Source of the DNA: Pontiellaceae bacterium
GTDB taxonomy: Bacteria > Verrucomicrobiota > Kiritimatiellia > Kiritimatiellales > Pontiellaceae
Direction of reading: 5' to 3'
DNA: 34,393 nt
Assembly: GCA_016937945.1 (NCBI GenBank)
Contig: JAFGVP010000135.1
Span: forward strand, 1 to 34,393
In this document: positions 25,450-34,012 of the stretch, one piece after another
How positions within the stretch are numbered: the stretch's first letter is position 1
Layout of the letters: the number at the start of each line of letters is the position of its first letter
The notes under the pieces: generated by a model
What the model saw: only the letters and a program-made list of their open reading frames with translations
Told to the model about the DNA's origin: nothing
Database searches by the model: none
Program-made: the position numbers and the translations under genes

Positions 25450-27366
25450 TCAGCCCTCCAGCGCCTCGGCCTGCTTCTCCCACTCGGACTCCAGCGACTG
25501 CATCTCTTTCTGGATCGCCGCAAGACGGATATTGATGGAGGTAAAATCCGCATCGCGACGCGACATCATCTCATCGGTTAATGCGGACTGCTCCTCCGTC
25601 AGGGCTTCGATTTTTGCTTCGATCTTTTTCAGCGCCTTTTCCGCTTCACGCTGCTGGGCGCGGGCCTTCCGGGCATCCTTCCCTTTTTCCGCAACGGGTT
25701 TCGCCGGCACGGAAGATACCGCCGACGCGTTTCCGGCCGGCTCCGGTCTTACAGATCCGCGCTCTTCCTGCTTCTCCAGATAATAGTCGTAACCGCCGGG
25801 ATAACGTGAAACACCGGAATCATCGATCGCGATAATAAGCTCGGCAATGTTGCGAACAAAAGTGACATCGTGGCTCACAACACAGAGCGCGCCCTTATAC
25901 TCCTTCAGCGCCGTTTCAAGCGCTTCGCGTCCATTGATGTCGAGATGCGTTGTCGGTTCGTCGAGCAGCAGGAAGTTGGGTGGATCAATAAACAGCCGCG
26001 CGAAGGCGAGCCGGATTTTTTCGCCGCCGCTCAGGACCTCGCATTTTTTATCCACGGAATCGCCGCTGAAACCGAACCCGCCAAGCAGGCTGCGCACCTG
26101 CGCCTCCGAGGCTGCCGGACAGGCATCCTTTACGATATGATAAACGCTTTTTTCGGGTGGCATGGTTTCCGCAAAATCCTGCGACTGATAGCCGATGACC
26201 ACCTTATGCCCCAGCACACGTTTCCCCTCCACCGGGTTCAGCTGTCCGGCAAGCGTCCGCAGCAACGTGGTTTTGCCCATGCCGTTATAGCCGACTAACG
26301 CCACCTTCTCGCCTCGATTCACATTGAGACTCAGCCCTTTGTAAATCCACCGCTTCCGGTCATAGGTAAAGCCGGCGTTTTCTAGCCGGATAATTTCGTG
26401 TCCGCTGTGCGGCGGCTCGGCAAGCCGGATTTTTGAGAGATTCGGAGTCGTGACGGGCGCATCAATCATTTCCATCTTTTCAAGCTGCTTGATACGGCTC
26501 TGCACCTGAGAGGCCTTCGTACTCTTCGCACGAAAGCGCCGGACAAAACTTTCGATGCGTTCACGCTCGCGGTCCTGATTCCGCTTGGCCGCCAGCTGGT
26601 GCTCCATGCGCGTGACGCGTTCGCTCAGGTAATAATCATAGCCGCCCTGATAGCGCGTGGCATTCCCTCCGGCAATTTCGAGGGTCACATTAATTAAAGA
26701 ACGCAGCAGATAGCGGTCATGCGAAATCAGCAGCATGGTGCCCTCATACGCCCGCAGGAATTTCTGCAGCCATTCCACCGCCGGCAGGTCGAGGAAATTG
26801 GACGGTTCGTCAAGCAACAGCAGGTCCGGATTGGCAATCAGCGTGCGTGCGAGCTCGGCGCGCATCTGCCAGCCGCCGGAAAATGAGGCGAACGGACGGG
26901 AAAATTCAGCTTCATGAAAGCCCAGTCCGCCAAGAGCGGCCTCGGCGCGGACACGCATGTCATATCCGCCCAGATGCTCAAAGTCGTGCTGAAGCTGGCC
27001 AATCCGGCGCAGGGCGCGCTCCTTTTCATCATCGTCCATGGAGCCAATGGAGGCTTCAAGACGGTGAATTTCATCCGGAATGGTTTTCAGTTCAGGAATA
27101 GAATCCTCGGTATAATCGAGCAGGGATGCATTCACCATGTGCGGATTAAGCTGCTGATGAAGGTGCCCGATGCGCACGTGCTTCGGCAGCACCACATCGC
27201 CGCCGTCGAGCTCCGTCTCATGGCAGAGCAGGCTGAAGATTGTGCTCTTGCCGGCGCCGTTCGGCCCCACGACTCCGATCCGTTCGCCGGCATTGATCCG
27301 GAACGTGACATCCCGCAACACCTCCTGCGCTCCGAACCGCTTACTTACCTGAATAAAATCAATCAT
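25450..27366 (-). CDS. ABC-F family ATPase (ribosome-associated)
   Basis: 638 residues from the ATG at 27366. Two ATP-binding cassettes without membrane segments: Walker A GPNGAGKST (about 34-42) and GYNGMGKTT (about 355-363), signatures FSGGW (about 158) and LSGGE (about 443), Walker B LLLDEPSNFLD and LLLDEPTTHLD. The charged linker between the cassettes (about 270-295, KSTKASQVQSRIKQL) corresponds to the P-site tRNA interaction motif. A C-terminal coiled coil (about 565-638) is like that of YheS/Uup. ABC-F proteins act on the ribosome as translation factors or give antibiotic protection; no substrate can be named. The frame continues upstream to a TTG at 27435, but MIDFIQVSKRFG is the family-like start. 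No strong Shine-Dalgarno is visible. Confidence 0.9.
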   Translation of the reverse strand: MIDFIQVSKRFGAQEVLRDVTFRINAGERIGVVGPNGAGKSTIFSLLCHETELDGGDVVLPKHVRIGHLHQQLNPHMVNASLLDYTEDSIPELKTIPDEIHRLEASIGSMDDDEKERALRRIGQLQHDFEHLGGYDMRVRAEAALGGLGFHEAEFSRPFASFSGGWQMRAELARTLIANPDLLLLDEPSNFLDLPAVEWLQKFLRAYEGTMLLISHDRYLLRSLINVTLEIAGGNATRYQGGYDYYLSERVTRMEHQLAAKRNQDRERERIESFVRRFRAKSTKASQVQSRIKQLEKMEMIDAPVTTPNLSKIRLAEPPHSGHEIIRLENAGFTYDRKRWIYKGLSLNVNRGEKVALVGYNGMGKTTLLRTLAGQLNPVEGKRVLGHKVVIGYQSQDFAETMPPEKSVYHIVKDACPAASEAQVRSLLGGFGFSGDSVDKKCEVLSGGEKIRLAFARLFIDPPNFLLLDEPTTHLDINGREALETALKEYKGALCVVSHDVTFVRNIAELIIAIDDSGVSRYPGGYDYYLEKQEERGSVRPEPAGNASAVSSVPAKPVAEKGKDARKARAQQREAEKALKKIEAKIEALTEEQSALTDEMMSRRDADFTSINIRLAAIQKEMQSLESEWEKQAEALEG

Positions 27367-27399
27367 AACCGTTTCAAAAACCAGAAAGGTAGCGAACCT

Positions 27400-27432
27400 G
27401 CGAATTTGAGAGGAGTCAAATTCGCGTTTTTT
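27400..27432. other. Perfect hairpin between the HDOD gene and the ABC-F gene
   Basis: GCGAATTTGA (27400-27409) and TCAAATTCGC (27416-27425) form a perfect 10-bp stem around GAGGAG, with six T at 27427-27432 on the plus strand. The flanking genes are both on the minus strand, where the hairpin has A-rich sequence before it and no T-run after it. It could end the pseudo-receiver/HDOD transcript imperfectly, block antisense transcription from the left, or act in the leader of the ABC-F gene, 34 nt downstream. Confidence 0.5.
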
Positions 27433-27479
27433 CAATCCGGGGTATCGTGGACGACGATCTCGACGGAAGGGGTGTTCGG

Positions 27480-28679
27480 TCAGTCTGCGGCATTTTCCGG
27501 CGCGGGAGGAGTGAGCATGGTCGCGAGTGCGGCCACGTCGTCCGGCGTGATGCGGCAGTCGGCCAGATAGTTCCAGTCCGTGCGCGGACGGTGCAGCGTG
27601 GTCGGCACCAGACTCTCTGCCAGATGCAGCGCCCCCAGCAATCCGAACTCGCGTTCGTTCACCTTGGACGGTTCATGATGGAAGGCTACCGCAATGACCT
27701 GATCATTGGGAAAACCCCAGATTGCGAGCAGGTAAGCGGCGATCTCGGAATGGCTGATCCCCACGATGTCGCGTTCAATTTCGGTATCAAAGCGGTCAGT
27801 GTGCGCCATGGCAATCTGGATCCGCTCCCACGCCTCCGGCGCATATTTGGCCAGCACGAGTTTTCCAATGTCATGAGCGATACCGCAGAAAACAGCTTTC
27901 TCAACCAATTGCCGTTCGGCATTCCAGGTATACAGAATGTTGGATGCCATGGAAGCGACTTCGAGACTATGCTGATTAACATCTTCCACAAACCGTTCGC
28001 TGGCGGCGCCGCCCTTGAACATATCACCGACGCTCTGGCTGAAGACCAGACTGCTCAGCGTGCGAATGCCCAGCAGCGATACCGCCTGACCGACGCTGTT
28101 GGCCGGCGTCCGCAGATTAAACAGCGCCGAATTGGCGAGCTTCAGCACCTTGGAGCTGAGAATAATATCCTCCGCAATAACATTGGAGATTTCCATGAGG
28201 GATGTATTGCGATCGTTCAGTTTCTGGGCGACCTCACGGAATACGCGCGGCAGCGGCGGCAGCGATTCCGCCTTGCCCAGCAGTTTGAGAATCGACGGAT
28301 CCTGAATAACGGAGCGCAGCATGAACGCACGGTTGATCTGGCGGTTCAGCATCTTCAGTTCAAGCGGCTTGACCAGAACCTGCTGCGGGGCGCCGACAAG
28401 CGCGCGCAGAGAATTCTGTTCTCCGGATCCAACCAATAGAAAGCGGACCGTTTCCGGCGAGATGTCCTTTAACACCTGCAACAGATCCAGCCCGGTCTTC
28501 TGACCTTCCAATGCATTCGCGGCAATGACCAGATCAAAGGCCTGCTCGTCAAACTTTGCCAGCGCCTCTTCTGCGGTTGCCACCATTTCGAGATCCCAGT
28601 TATTCCTATTTGATTCATGAAATAACAGAAACTGCTCCTGTGCTGTCTGATCCGGCTCAACCAATAATAAACGTTTCAT
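27480..28679 (-). CDS. Degenerate receiver fused to an HDOD domain
   Basis: A 399-residue cytoplasmic protein. Residues 1-120 have the receiver fold (LLLVEPDQ start, conserved Lys104 in VLVKPLE), but the phosphoacceptor position is alanine (FDLVIAANALEG, A54) and one of the two N-terminal acids is Pro. It should therefore not be phosphorylated normally. From about 134 follows an HDOD domain (LPPLPRVFREV, SSKVLKLANSALF, GIAHDIGK, GISHSEIAAYLL, FHHEP). AAGGG is 6 nt before the ATG. A sigma-54-like site faces it, divergent from the promoter of the cache/receptor 4 genes, suggesting shared control with chemotaxis. Its function is unknown. Confidence 0.88.
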   Translation of the reverse strand: MKRLLLVEPDQTAQEQFLLFHESNRNNWDLEMVATAEEALAKFDEQAFDLVIAANALEGQKTGLDLLQVLKDISPETVRFLLVGSGEQNSLRALVGAPQQVLVKPLELKMLNRQINRAFMLRSVIQDPSILKLLGKAESLPPLPRVFREVAQKLNDRNTSLMEISNVIAEDIILSSKVLKLANSALFNLRTPANSVGQAVSLLGIRTLSSLVFSQSVGDMFKGGAASERFVEDVNQHSLEVASMASNILYTWNAERQLVEKAVFCGIAHDIGKLVLAKYAPEAWERIQIAMAHTDRFDTEIERDIVGISHSEIAAYLLAIWGFPNDQVIAVAFHHEPSKVNEREFGLLGALHLAESLVPTTLHRPRTDWNYLADCRITPDDVAALATMLTPPAPENAAD

Positions 28680-28705
28680 AAAATGCCCTTCCGGTGACTG
28701 AGTTG

Positions 28706-28721
28706 AGCATCATGCATGCCA
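28706..28721 (-). promoter_or_regulatory. Candidate sigma-54 promoter of the pseudo-receiver/HDOD gene
   Basis: On the minus strand TGGCATGCATGATGCT keeps GGCAT and TGCT with GG-to-GC spacing correct. It ends 26 nt before the start codon. It is back to back with the strong plus-strand site at 28748-28763; only 26 nt separate them. Confidence 0.55.
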
Positions 28722-28747
28722 TCCCGCGCCAAAAAAAGATGCGTAAA

Positions 28748-28763
28748 TGGCACTGAGTTTGCT
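28748..28763 (+). promoter_or_regulatory. Sigma-54 promoter of the cache-protein gene
   Basis: TGGCACTGAGTTTGCT is a full match to TGGCAC-N5-TTGCW. It ends 82 nt before the start codon of the exported cache protein and is the best sigma-54 site in the window. Confidence 0.8.
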
Positions 28764-28845
28764 CATTAACCGGCAATGACCCGTTGTAAATAATCGGAAA
28801 GCATGTGCTCCGATGCTGCGGCGATCCTCTGAGAGGAGAGAGAGA

Positions 28846-29412
28846 ATGAAATACAAAGCATGGATCGTAGGAATTATCGCGCTGTTGACCGGAAGCTCGC
28901 TGACTGTCGCCCAGGAAGATGTGGCCGCTCTGGCCGCGGAGTCCGAAGCCTATTGCGCATCAACAGCCAGAAACGAACCTACCGCTCCATCAACCGTCGT
29001 TGAAAAGGTCGACAAAGCCTGTTCTCTACTCGAAAAAGAGGGTCAGGCGGCCTTCCCTAAATTTCAGGGCGAAGGCAGTGAGTTCATTTTTGACGGGACC
29101 TATATGTGGATTCACACTCTCACCGATGCGAAAATGCTGATGCATCCGATCAAATATAAGATGGTCGGCAACCTTTATACCGGGCTCAAAGACAAAAGCG
29201 GAAAGCGTTTCTTTGTGGTCATGAACCAGATCTGCACGGATGAAAAATCCGGCTGGGTGGAATATCTGTGGCCCAAGCCCGGAGGCAATGACGTCATTCG
29301 TAAGATTTCATATGTGAAGACCTGCACAATGCCTGACGGAACAGCTGTGGTTGTCGGATGCGGACTATACAATTATGACGAAGCCGCACTGACGAACCTC
29401 AAGATTCAGTAG
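28846..29412 (+). CDS. Exported single cache-domain protein
   Basis: A 188-residue periplasmic protein. It has a signal peptide (about 1-22, KYKAWIVGIIALLTG hydrophobic core) and then a domain with the look of a type 2 cache fold: VVEKVDKACSLLEKEG helix, FIFDGTYMWIHTL strand pair, MHPIKYKMVGN, FVVMNQIC and GWVEYLWPKPG. There is no membrane anchor and no signalling domain, so it is a free sensor or ligand-binding protein. Cysteines at 37, 59, 130, 160 and 172 could form disulfides. AGGAG precedes the ATG at 28846; an in-frame ATG at 28813 would disrupt the signal peptide. It stands directly before receptor 4 under a strong sigma-54 site, so docking on that receptor is a reasonable inference. 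Confidence 0.85.
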   Translation: MKYKAWIVGIIALLTGSSLTVAQEDVAALAAESEAYCASTARNEPTAPSTVVEKVDKACSLLEKEGQAAFPKFQGEGSEFIFDGTYMWIHTLTDAKMLMHPIKYKMVGNLYTGLKDKSGKRFFVVMNQICTDEKSGWVEYLWPKPGGNDVIRKISYVKTCTMPDGTAVVVGCGLYNYDEAALTNLKIQ

Positions 29413-29425
29413 TGCCTTCCCTGCC

Positions 29426-29457
29426 GGTGCGGCTGCAGGCCGCACCCCTTTTCATTT
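29426..29457 (+). terminator. Terminator-like hairpin between cache gene and receptor 4
   Basis: GGTGCGGC (29426-29433) and GCCGCACC (29439-29446) form a perfect 8-bp stem with a TGCAG loop, followed by CCTTTTCATTTT. The T-rich tail is interrupted, so termination may be partial. It leaves only 12 nt before the receptor 4 start. Confidence 0.7.
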
Positions 29458-29469
29458 TCTGAACCATCG

Positions 29470-31359
29470 ATGCAAAGACTCATGAATATACGTCAACTAT
29501 TGAATCCCGGTATCAGTGTTAAACTCTACGGACTGATTGTTCTTGCCGTAGGCATCATGCTGGGCCTTGCGGCCACGTTCGGGATTTTCACCCAGCTCAA
29601 CCGCAAAAACTTCCAGCAGATCGAATCCGCGGCACAGCAGGCGGCCACCACGGAACAGGGCATCCGTACCGCTCATTCCACAAAAGAAGCGATCGTTCAG
29701 ACCCGACAGGACATCATGAATCTCCGGCTTGCTGAAATGTCCTATTTCTCCTCCGAAGATACACAGGGGAAACAGGTATTTGAAAAGCAGCTGACTGTCG
29801 CGTCTTCAGCCATAGCACAGCTGGGCAGCCAATCCATTTCAGGACATCTTTCCGAGTATACATCAGCGGCACAGCAGCACATCGAGCTTTCCCGGCAGCT
29901 CAGCCAGACCTTCGAAAAGATGGGAATACCGCTCGAGGACTCTAATGTCCGACTGGAAAACATCATGAGCACCCTCCTCGAAAAACAATCGGAAAAGCAG
30001 ATGGAGGGCGATGATCTGAACGCCAATGAGCTCGACATGCTCAGCGTCGCGCGCGACGTCAAGATTGCGATTCTCAACCTGCAGGTGTTGAAAGAGAAAT
30101 ATATCCAGTCCGGCTCCATGGAATATATCGACCTGTACCGGCAAGAGGTGAACGGCCCCGTGAAGTTCAGCCTTATGGCCTTCAACCAGTTTGCCATTGC
30201 CCTCAACGACCCACAGATTAAAGCGGATGTAAAAGCCATTGAAGAATCGCTTCCAACCTTCGTTGAGCTGGTCTCTTCTGCACTCGACCTGCGCACCCGT
30301 ATCGGAACAACCCAGAATCGGATCAATGCGGCCGGCAGTAAATTGCTCGAATCTCTCGAATCCAGCATGAATCAGGTCGATGAACAGGTTGCACATGCCT
30401 GGGAGATGAATGCCGAAGCAGGTAACAGCGCAGCCCGGGCCAGGCAGAACAGTGTGGATGCAATGCACTCGTTCACCATCACCAGCCTGATGATCATCTC
30501 GGTCGGCATTCTGATTTTCAGCGGCGCATCCATTCTGCTGGTCAACCTGATCAAAACACCGATCATCCGTATCATCAAGGGCATGGCGGCCACGGCCTGT
30601 AAACTTGATGAATCGGCGCTGCAGATTTCCAACACCAGTCAATCGCTTGCAAGCGGTGCCAACCAGCAGGCTGTCGCCGTGGAGGAAACCTCTTCCTCGC
30701 TCAAAGAGATTGTTGAAATGGTGAAAACGAATGCGACGAATACCCACGAAGCCAATACGCTCATGCAGCAGTCGGGAGATAAAGCCATTAATTCCGTCGA
30801 ATCCATGCAGCGGCTGACGGTTGCCATGTCTACGATTTCCTCCGTCAGCAAAGAGACCGTTCAGGTGATCAAGTCTATTGACGAAATCGCCTTCCAAACC
30901 AACCTGCTCGCCTTGAACGCAGCCGTTGAAGCGGCCCGGGCCGGAGAGAGCGGCAAGGGATTTGCCGTGGTCGCCGAAGAAGTCCGCAGCCTTGCGCGCC
31001 GGGCTGCAGCGGCAGCCAATAACAGCGCGGAGCTGATCGAGGGATCGACCGCCCAGATCAAAAACGGACAGGAACTGGTCGACGAAAGTAACGCTTCCTT
31101 CGCATCCCTGAATGAAAGCTCCCAGCATGCAGCCGGCCTGCTCGACTCCATTGCGGGCTCATCCATGAATCTGGTTAACAGCCTCGACCAGATTCAGCGG
31201 GCGGTATTCGAAATTGATCAGGGCGTTCGACAGGGCGCAACCAATGCGGAGCATGGGGCGCAGGCCGCTTCGGAAATGAAGACCATGGCAGATGAACTAC
31301 AGGATTATGTGCAGCACCTGAACGCTCTGATCTACGGAGAAACGGCTTCAGCAAATTGA
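29470..31359 (+). CDS. Methyl-accepting chemotaxis protein 4
   Basis: A 629-residue chemoreceptor. TM1 is at about 18-40, a helical periplasmic sensor of about 295 residues follows (HBM-like by size, uncertain), TM2 is at about 337-360, then a signalling domain with [20 protein letters not shown]. It belongs to another branch than receptors 1-3: the methylation region reads [16 protein letters not shown], and the protein ends in [11 protein letters not shown] without linker or IPFDED tail. No good Shine-Dalgarno is seen before 29470 or the in-frame ATG at 29482. A terminator-like hairpin lies just upstream, so expression may rely on read-through from the cache gene. The 213-bp gap after it (31360-31572) shows no gene and no clear terminator. 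Confidence 0.92.
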   Translation: MQRLMNIRQLLNPGISVKLYGLIVLAVGIMLGLAATFGIFTQLNRKNFQQIESAAQQAATTEQGIRTAHSTKEAIVQTRQDIMNLRLAEMSYFSSEDTQGKQVFEKQLTVASSAIAQLGSQSISGHLSEYTSAAQQHIELSRQLSQTFEKMGIPLEDSNVRLENIMSTLLEKQSEKQMEGDDLNANELDMLSVARDVKIAILNLQVLKEKYIQSGSMEYIDLYRQEVNGPVKFSLMAFNQFAIALNDPQIKADVKAIEESLPTFVELVSSALDLRTRIGTTQNRINAAGSKLLESLESSMNQVDEQVAHAWEMNAEAGNSAARARQNSVDAMHSFTITSLMIISVGILIFSGASILLVNLIKTPIIRIIKGMAATACKLDESALQISNTSQSLASGANQQAVAVEETSSSLKEIVEMVKTNATNTHEANTLMQQSGDKAINSVESMQRLTVAMSTISSVSKETVQVIKSIDEIAFQTNLLALNAAVEAARAGESGKGFAVVAEEVRSLARRAAAAANNSAELIEGSTAQIKNGQELVDESNASFASLNESSQHAAGLLDSIAGSSMNLVNSLDQIQRAVFEIDQGVRQGATNAEHGAQAASEMKTMADELQDYVQHLNALIYGETASAN

Positions 31360-31572
31360 GCCGCAGTAACGCCGCTGGATACTGAAGAACAGAAATAAGC
31401 GGATGCAGGCCATCGTCCGCAGCCGGCAAATCTTCCCCTTCAAGCTTTACAAAACATCCGGATCTCCTACCGTCGCGGTACATTCATCTCGAACAACGAA
31501 TGTATAGCAAAGATTTTATGCCATTCCTCGGCTTGGTCCGTGGAACTCGAACATGATTTCCGGAGGTTTTAA

Positions 31573-32076
31573 ATGAGTAAGCTTGGACTGGCCTTCAAGG
31601 CCTTCTTTACCACACTGAAATCCGATGAGTTTGCAAAGCTCGTCAAAGACGGCGCCGCACCGAAGCCGGTGGCCGCACCCGTTATTGAAAAACCGAAACG
31701 CAGCGAAGCCCTCACCCTGCTGTCCGCCCTCCAGCGCGAAGCGCGGCTGGTCGACTTCCTGATGGAGCCGCTCGACGGCTATTCCGACCAGCAGGTTGCC
31801 GCGGCCGTTCGCGACATCCAGTCCGACAGCCGCAAGGTGCTTGAACGCATGTTTGCCCCCGCGCCGCTGCGCTCCGAAACCGAAGGAACCAGGATCAATG
31901 TGCCGGCCGGGTTCGATGCCGGCGCCTTCAAGCTGACCGGAAATGTCACTGGCGAGGCTCCTTATGAAGGCGAACTCATGCACCCCGGCTGGACCGCCAC
32001 CAAAGTGGATGTTCCTGTCTGGAAGGGATCCGACGCAACGGCCAACGTCATCGCTCCCGCCGAAGTCGAACTTTAA
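31573..32076 (+). CDS. DUF2760 protein beside Hsp70-like genes
   Basis: A 167-residue protein resembling DUF2760: LGLAFKAFFTTLKSDEFAKL at the start, a short Pro/Ala linker, a helical segment with LLSALQREARLVDFLMEPLD, and a C-terminal half with YEGELMHPGWTATKVDVPVW. GGAGG is placed well before the ATG. DUF2760 genes are commonly followed by Hsp70-like genes, as here, so a role as partner or substrate adaptor of these chaperones is likely, but its molecular function is unknown. Confidence 0.85.
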   Translation: MSKLGLAFKAFFTTLKSDEFAKLVKDGAAPKPVAAPVIEKPKRSEALTLLSALQREARLVDFLMEPLDGYSDQQVAAAVRDIQSDSRKVLERMFAPAPLRSETEGTRINVPAGFDAGAFKLTGNVTGEAPYEGELMHPGWTATKVDVPVWKGSDATANVIAPAEVEL

Positions 32077-32086
32077 TAAGATTCCC

Positions 32087-32151
32087 TACGAAGGCATGAA
32101 GAACACGAAGCATTCCAATTTTTCTCTTTCGTGACCTTCCATTCTTTGTGG
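32087..32151. repeat. Imperfect intergenic inverted repeat (GAACACGAAG type)
   Basis: ACGAAGGCATGAAGAACACG with AAG following (32088-32110) mirrors CTTTCGTG, CCTTC and CTTTGTGGT (32127-32151) across an AT-rich centre. Repeats of this kind, built from short CACGAAG or CACRGA units, occur between genes in many bacteria; I cannot name a family. It separates DUF2760 from the Hsp70-like gene. Confidence 0.5.
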
Positions 32152-32204
32152 TGAAACAATCCTATTTCATTTAACGAATCCGCATTCGCGGAGGAGGAAC
32201 ATAT

Positions 32205-33944
32205 ATGAATGCAAAATATGCCATCGGCATCGATCTGGGAACGACCAACTCCGCGCTGGCCTATCGAAGCCTTGAAGACGAAAGCTCAACGGTGGAATGC
32301 CTGTCCATTCCGCAGCTTGTAGACGAAGCCACCGAGGAAGGCCGCACCACGCTCCCCTCCTTCATCTATATCGGCGAAGACTACTGGTCCGCCGGCGAAT
32401 GGGCCCGCCGCCGTTCGGCGGAAGTTCCCGCGCGCACGGTTGCCACCGCAAAATCGTGGCTATGCCACAGCCGCGTAAACCGTCACGACCCCATCCTTCC
32501 GTGGGGCGCGCCGGACGACGTTAAAAAGATTTCGCCGGTCGAAGCCTCTAAACGCTACCTGCAGCACCTGTCAGGCGCGTGGAACAAGCGCTTTCCCGAT
32601 GCCCCGTTTTCCGAACAGCAGGTGGTCCTGACCGTGCCGGCCTCGTTCGATGCCAGCGCCCGTGAACTGACCCAGCAGGCCGCCGTTGAAGCCGCATTCC
32701 CGGAACATTTCATCATGCTCGAAGAACCGCAGTCAGCGGTTTACGCCTGGCTGAACGATGCCGGAGCAAACTGGCGAAAGCAGCTGAACAAGGATGATAC
32801 CCTGCTCGTCTGCGACGTCGGCGGCGGCACAACGGACTTCTCGCTTGTGCGGGTCGAAGAGGAAGACGGCGATCTCGTGCTCCGGCGCGTGGCGGTCGGC
32901 AATCATATTCTGGTCGGCGGCGATAACATGGATCTGCTGACGGCCCACCTTGCGCAGCAGGCCTTCGCCGAAAAGGGTGTTAAGGTCGATGCGTGGCAGT
33001 CAACCGCGCTCTGGCACGCCTGCCGTCAGGCCAAGGAGAGCCTGCTGAGCCCGGAAGGACCCGAAACGCATCCGGTCACCGTACTGGGTCGCGGACGCAG
33101 TGTGATCGGCGGGAATATTTCCGTCGACCTCAACCGGCAGCAGGTTTCCAACGCGCTGCTTGAAGGCTTTTTCCCGATTTGCGAGCTGAGCGACCGTCCG
33201 TGCCGCGCACAGCTCTCCGGCTTCCGCGAACTCGGACTGCCTTACGAACATGACACCGCGATCACCCGCCATCTGGCCGCGTTTCTGGGCATGCATGCAC
33301 GGAGCGATGCCGCGGTACGTCCGACCCACGTGCTGTTTAACGGAGGCGTCTTTAAATCCGCCATCTTCAAGAACCGCCTGATGGAACTCATGGCCGGCTG
33401 GTTCAGCGATGCGCCGCCGCGCCTGCTGGACGGCCATGAAGACCTCGACCATGCGGTCGCCACCGGCGCGGCATTCTACGGCGCCTCCAAACAGCAGGGT
33501 GGCGTACGGATTCGCGGTGGTACGGCCCGCGCCTACTATCTCGGCATCGAAACCGCCGGACTGGCGATTCCGGGCGCGCCGCGTCCGCTGAACGCCTTCT
33601 GCGTGGTTCCCGTCGGGATGGAGGAAGGCACCGAACTCGAAGTACCCGGCGAAGCTTTCGGGCTGGTTACCGGCGAGGATGCCCACTTCCGGGTGCTCAG
33701 TTCGGCCGTGCGCAGGCAGGATAAACCCGGCGACATGCTGACCTCATGGACGGAAGACGAGCTGCAGGAAACCGACTCGCTGGAAGCCGCGCTTCCGGTG
33801 GCCGAGGGAATCGACGACGGCTACGGATATGTTCCCGTCCGCTTTGAGTCGCGCGTAACGGAACTGGGCATTTTTGAGCTGTGGTGCGTCAGCACCATGA
33901 CGGATCATCGCTGGAAGCTCGAATTCAGCGTCCGCGAACAATAA
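32205..33944 (+). CDS. Hsp70-like chaperone ATPase, copy 1
   Basis: A 579-residue Hsp70/DnaK-superfamily protein. The nucleotide-binding motifs are GIDLGTTNSA (8-17), VCDVGGGTTDFSLV (about 202-215) and FNGGVFKS (about 377-384). It is shorter than DnaK (about 640), and the part after about 450 does not look like the canonical substrate-binding domain with its helical lid. This, with the DUF2760 neighbour and a paralogue directly downstream, marks the specialised Hsp70 branch rather than DnaK. GGAGGAGG precedes the start. Substrates are unknown. Confidence 0.9.
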   Translation: MNAKYAIGIDLGTTNSALAYRSLEDESSTVECLSIPQLVDEATEEGRTTLPSFIYIGEDYWSAGEWARRRSAEVPARTVATAKSWLCHSRVNRHDPILPWGAPDDVKKISPVEASKRYLQHLSGAWNKRFPDAPFSEQQVVLTVPASFDASARELTQQAAVEAAFPEHFIMLEEPQSAVYAWLNDAGANWRKQLNKDDTLLVCDVGGGTTDFSLVRVEEEDGDLVLRRVAVGNHILVGGDNMDLLTAHLAQQAFAEKGVKVDAWQSTALWHACRQAKESLLSPEGPETHPVTVLGRGRSVIGGNISVDLNRQQVSNALLEGFFPICELSDRPCRAQLSGFRELGLPYEHDTAITRHLAAFLGMHARSDAAVRPTHVLFNGGVFKSAIFKNRLMELMAGWFSDAPPRLLDGHEDLDHAVATGAAFYGASKQQGGVRIRGGTARAYYLGIETAGLAIPGAPRPLNAFCVVPVGMEEGTELEVPGEAFGLVTGEDAHFRVLSSAVRRQDKPGDMLTSWTEDELQETDSLEAALPVAEGIDDGYGYVPVRFESRVTELGIFELWCVSTMTDHRWKLEFSVREQ

Positions 33945-33950
33945 GTGATC

Positions 33951-34002
33951 AACCACGGAATCCACAGAACACACTGAAACAGATTCCATGTATTCCGTGG
34001 TT
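33951..34002. repeat. Intergenic inverted repeat (AACCACGGAAT type)
   Basis: AACCACGGAAT (33951-33961) and ATTCCGTGGTT (33992-34002) are perfect inverted copies, with related CACAGAACACA between them. It fills the gap between the two Hsp70-like genes and ends 10 nt before the second start. It is similar in kind to the repeat at 32087-32151. No T-run follows, so it is not a clear terminator. Confidence 0.65.
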
Positions 34003-34012
34003 ATAAATATTG

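Noticed and set aside
27400-27432. Plus-strand intrinsic terminator
   Set aside because: Hairpin plus T-run fits, but no plus-strand gene lies upstream; kept only as an unassigned hairpin.
27447-28439. 330-codon plus-strand open frame opposite the HDOD gene
   Set aside because: The minus strand has a clear receiver-like/HDOD protein; the plus frame is Arg/Gln/His-rich shadow sequence.
29863-31128. 421-codon minus-strand open frame opposite receptor 4
   Set aside because: Antisense shadow of a well-supported receptor; no recognisable domain or ribosome site.
31380-31405. Terminator after receptor 4
   Set aside because: GCGGATG/CATCGTCCGC pairing is bulged and has no T-run.
31500-31560. Sigma-54-like sequence on the minus strand (TGGCAT then TTTGCT) before DUF2760
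   Set aside because: The distance between GG and GC is two bases too long, and it points away from the gene.
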